Assembly (NCBI GenBank): GCA_025612375.1
Contig: JAAXKN010000030.1
Span: forward strand, 1-57,356
Reading direction: 5' to 3'
Source of the DNA: Ignavibacteria bacterium
Lineage (GTDB): Bacteria > Bacteroidota > Ignavibacteria > Ignavibacteriales > SURF-24
Length of the DNA stretch: 57,356 bases
In this document: piece after piece, positions 56,241-57,356 of the stretch
Layout of the letters: each line of letters starts with the position of its first letter
How positions within the stretch are numbered: position 1 is the first letter of the stretch
Program-made: the position numbers and the translations under genes
The notes under the pieces: model-generated
What the model was told of the DNA's origin: nothing
Databases searched by the model: none
The model's input: only the letters and a program-made list of their open reading frames with translations

Positions 56241-56421
56241 CCCCAAAAACGGTTCTGGTTTTTCTGCTCTTTATTAACAGGATTATAGAAAGTAATGCAA
56301 TTCCCAAAGCGGCAAGAAAATCTGCTAAATAGGTTTTGTTGTCTGCCGTATAACAATATGCAATCAAAGCTGTTACCGACAGGACGAGAAAAATCTCTAA
56401 AATATTGAATAATTTAGCCAT
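56236..56421 (-). CDS. Small two-helix membrane protein
   Basis: 61 aa from ATG 56421 (MAKLFNILEIFLVL): one hydrophobic segment (IFLVLSVTALIAYCY), a short polar turn (TADNKTYLADF), a second segment (ALGIALLSIILLI), and a basic end (KSRKTRTVF). A terminator on its strand supports a real transcript. The frame can be extended to a TTG at 56511. No family recognised. Confidence 0.45.
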   Translation of the reverse strand: MAKLFNILEIFLVLSVTALIAYCYTADNKTYLADFLAALGIALLSIILLIKSRKTRTVFGV

Positions 56422-56614
56422 AGGCCACAAATGGATAAAATGTGATGTAATATTAGGAAATATTTTCAAAAGGATCACTTTAAGAAAACAAGAGCATTCA
56501 GAATAACGCAATCACTAAGTCATCCTTCGGATGACGAGACATTTGTAGCCCAGGGTGCAGGAGTCCCTGGAAGGGACGACAAACCCCGGGTTAAATAATC
56601 CCCCACCACACACC

Positions 56615-56634
56615 AGCCCCGGTCAGGGGCGGCA
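56615..56634 (+). repeat. Left inverted repeat core of the REP-like element
   Basis: AGCCCCGGTCAGGGGCGGCA. It contains its own hairpin (GCCCC-GGTCA-GGGGC) and is repeated exactly in inverse orientation at 57307-57326. Confidence 0.88.
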
Positions 56635-56719
56635 TATGAAATTGTGCCATGCTTCACATCCAGACATTCCCTTCAGGAGTAAATTTAATCATATCCAAAC
56701 AGCCCCAGACAGGTTTATT

Positions 56720-57199
56720 ATGCCGGACACATACACACAGCTCTACATCCACGTGGTATTTGCAGTCTCATCAAGACAGGCTCTGATAAAGCCGCATTTT
56801 TCATCCGAGATCCAGAGGTACATTACAGGAATTGTAAAGAACAAGGGATCAAGATTGCTCGCCATAAAAGCCATGCCGGATCACGTGCACATACTTTTGG
56901 CACTGGATCCAAAGACTTCCATTTCAGATCTCATGAGGGAAGTTAAGGCAAGTTCATCAGGGTTCATGAAGAAGAAGTTTAATTTAAGCCTCTTTTCCTG
57001 GCAGTCGGGCTATGGAGCATTCTCATATTCAAAAAGCCAGATTGACAGCGTCATAAAATACATACTGAATCAGGAGGAGCATCACAGGCAGAAGTCATTC
57101 AAGGAAGAATACATGAAGATACTCGTGGATTTCGGAGTGGAGTATGACGAAAAGTACCTATTCCACTGGATTTATGAAGAAGAGGATGCATCTGATTAA
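56720..57199 (+). CDS. tnpA: IS200/REP-associated Y1 transposase
   Basis: 159 aa from ATG 56720 (MPDTYTQLYIHVVFAVSSRQ); the frame can be extended upstream to a TTG at 56555, but that stretch is the left end of the element. HUH motif HVH at His55-His57 (MPDHVHILL), catalytic Tyr114 in VIKYILNQEEHH. The end KSFKEEYMKILVDFGVEYDE matches the common short Y1 proteins. It cuts and joins single-stranded DNA at hairpins. No tnpB is present. Confidence 0.95.
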   Translation: MPDTYTQLYIHVVFAVSSRQALIKPHFSSEIQRYITGIVKNKGSRLLAIKAMPDHVHILLALDPKTSISDLMREVKASSSGFMKKKFNLSLFSWQSGYGAFSYSKSQIDSVIKYILNQEEHHRQKSFKEEYMKILVDFGVEYDEKYLFHWIYEEEDASD

Positions 57200-57227
57200 G
57201 GCATTATCGTTTCAGAATTTGAGAATC

Positions 57228-57294
57228 CCACGAATTTGCCGGATATCCACGAATATGCCGAATATCTACGAATATGTGAGATATTCACGAATTC
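57228..57294. repeat. 19-nt tandem repeat, about 3.5 copies
   Basis: Units start at 57228 (CCACGAATTTGCCGGATAT), 57247 (CCACGAATATGCCGAATAT), 57266 (CTACGAATATGTGAGATAT) and 57285 (TCACGAATTC, partial). The shared core is CACGAATnTGC. They lie between the transposase stop codon and the right end of the element. There are no spacers, so this is not a CRISPR array. Confidence 0.85.
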
Positions 57295-57306
57295 TAGGCG
57301 CTTATG

Positions 57307-57326
57307 TGCCGCCCCTGACCGGGGCT
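57307..57326 (-). repeat. Right inverted repeat core of the REP-like element
   Basis: TGCCGCCCCTGACCGGGGCT, the exact inverse of 56615-56634. The inverted similarity continues outward to the window edge. Confidence 0.88.
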
Positions 57327-57356
57327 TGGGGTTTTTTTTGATTATGGCACCCGGGG

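Larger units (their letters stand above)
56585..57356 (+). mobile_element. IS200/IS605-like (REP-type) element with inverted ends, right end cut by window
   Basis: A Y1 transposase gene (56720-57199) lies between imperfect inverted ends. The left end starts at CCCCGGGT (56585) and continues to AGCCCCGGTCAGGGGCGGCA (56615-56634). The right end repeats these in reverse (57307-57326, then GATTATGGCACCCGGGG at 57340-57356), to the window edge. Classical IS200 elements lack inverted ends, while REP-associated transposases are flanked by inverted REP hairpins, so this looks like a REP-transposase unit. A 19-nt tandem repeat lies between gene and right end. Confidence 0.8.

Noticed and set aside
56555-56719. 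Upstream extension of the transposase frame
   Set aside because: It covers the left inverted repeat; the conserved protein starts at 56720.
57228-57294. CRISPR-like array
   Set aside because: The repeats are directly adjacent with no spacers.

Overview
The window looks like chromosomal DNA from an Ignavibacteria-type member of the Bacteroidota/Chlorobiota group. The reasons are the many secreted proteins ending in a type IX secretion (T9SS) sorting domain with an NYPNPFNP-type motif, a T9SS sortase (PorU) at the left edge, a TonB-dependent receptor paired with a DUF4249 lipoprotein, a serine palmitoyltransferase-like gene, and Bacteroidota-style promoters (xTTG, about 20 nt, TAnnTTTG) in front of three tRNA transcripts. 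There are no rRNA genes, no CRISPR array and no prophage. One small IS200/REP-type element sits at the right edge.

Left part (1-13313), almost all on the minus strand: the truncated porU gene, then a long core cluster that in transcription order reads tRNA-Leu, tRNA-Val, thrS, infC, rpmI, rplT, terminator, pheS, pheT, a coiled-coil gene, zapA, a 6S-like RNA and rny. It joins translation (two aminoacyl-tRNA synthetases, IF3, L35, L20), cell division and RNA turnover. IF3 appears to start at an AUC codon. thrS seems to have no space for its own promoter, because a terminator lies only 15 nt upstream of its start.

Middle part (13499-41044): an accessory region of mostly single genes on both strands. 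It holds a giant T9SS-exported protein with three copies of a large module, a CAT-anticodon tRNA, a methyltransferase, a DoxX protein, a beta-CASP RNA nuclease homologue with a duplicated C-terminal domain, an outer-membrane barrel, a half-size EamA protein, two paralogous small secreted proteins, an M20 peptidase, two more T9SS proteins (YD-like repeats; a GH18 chitinase), a PAS histidine kinase, an OprP-like porin, a secreted hydrolase, serine dehydratase and a PRC-barrel protein.

Right part (41045-57356): a TonB receptor/DUF4249 operon, an HD protein, endonuclease III overlapping a [2Fe-2S] protein, tRNA-Glu, a tiny T9SS protein that is little more than signal peptide plus sorting domain, an SMP-30 family protein, a second histidine kinase, and a heme-motif lipoprotein. 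A probable bacterial sphingolipid locus follows: a CerR-like reductase, a serine palmitoyltransferase and an acyltransferase-like protein related to bacterial ceramide synthase. A HEAT-repeat/cyclophilin fusion, a small membrane protein and the IS200/REP-like element end the window. Most intergenic spaces carry clear Rho-independent terminators, often shared by convergent genes.
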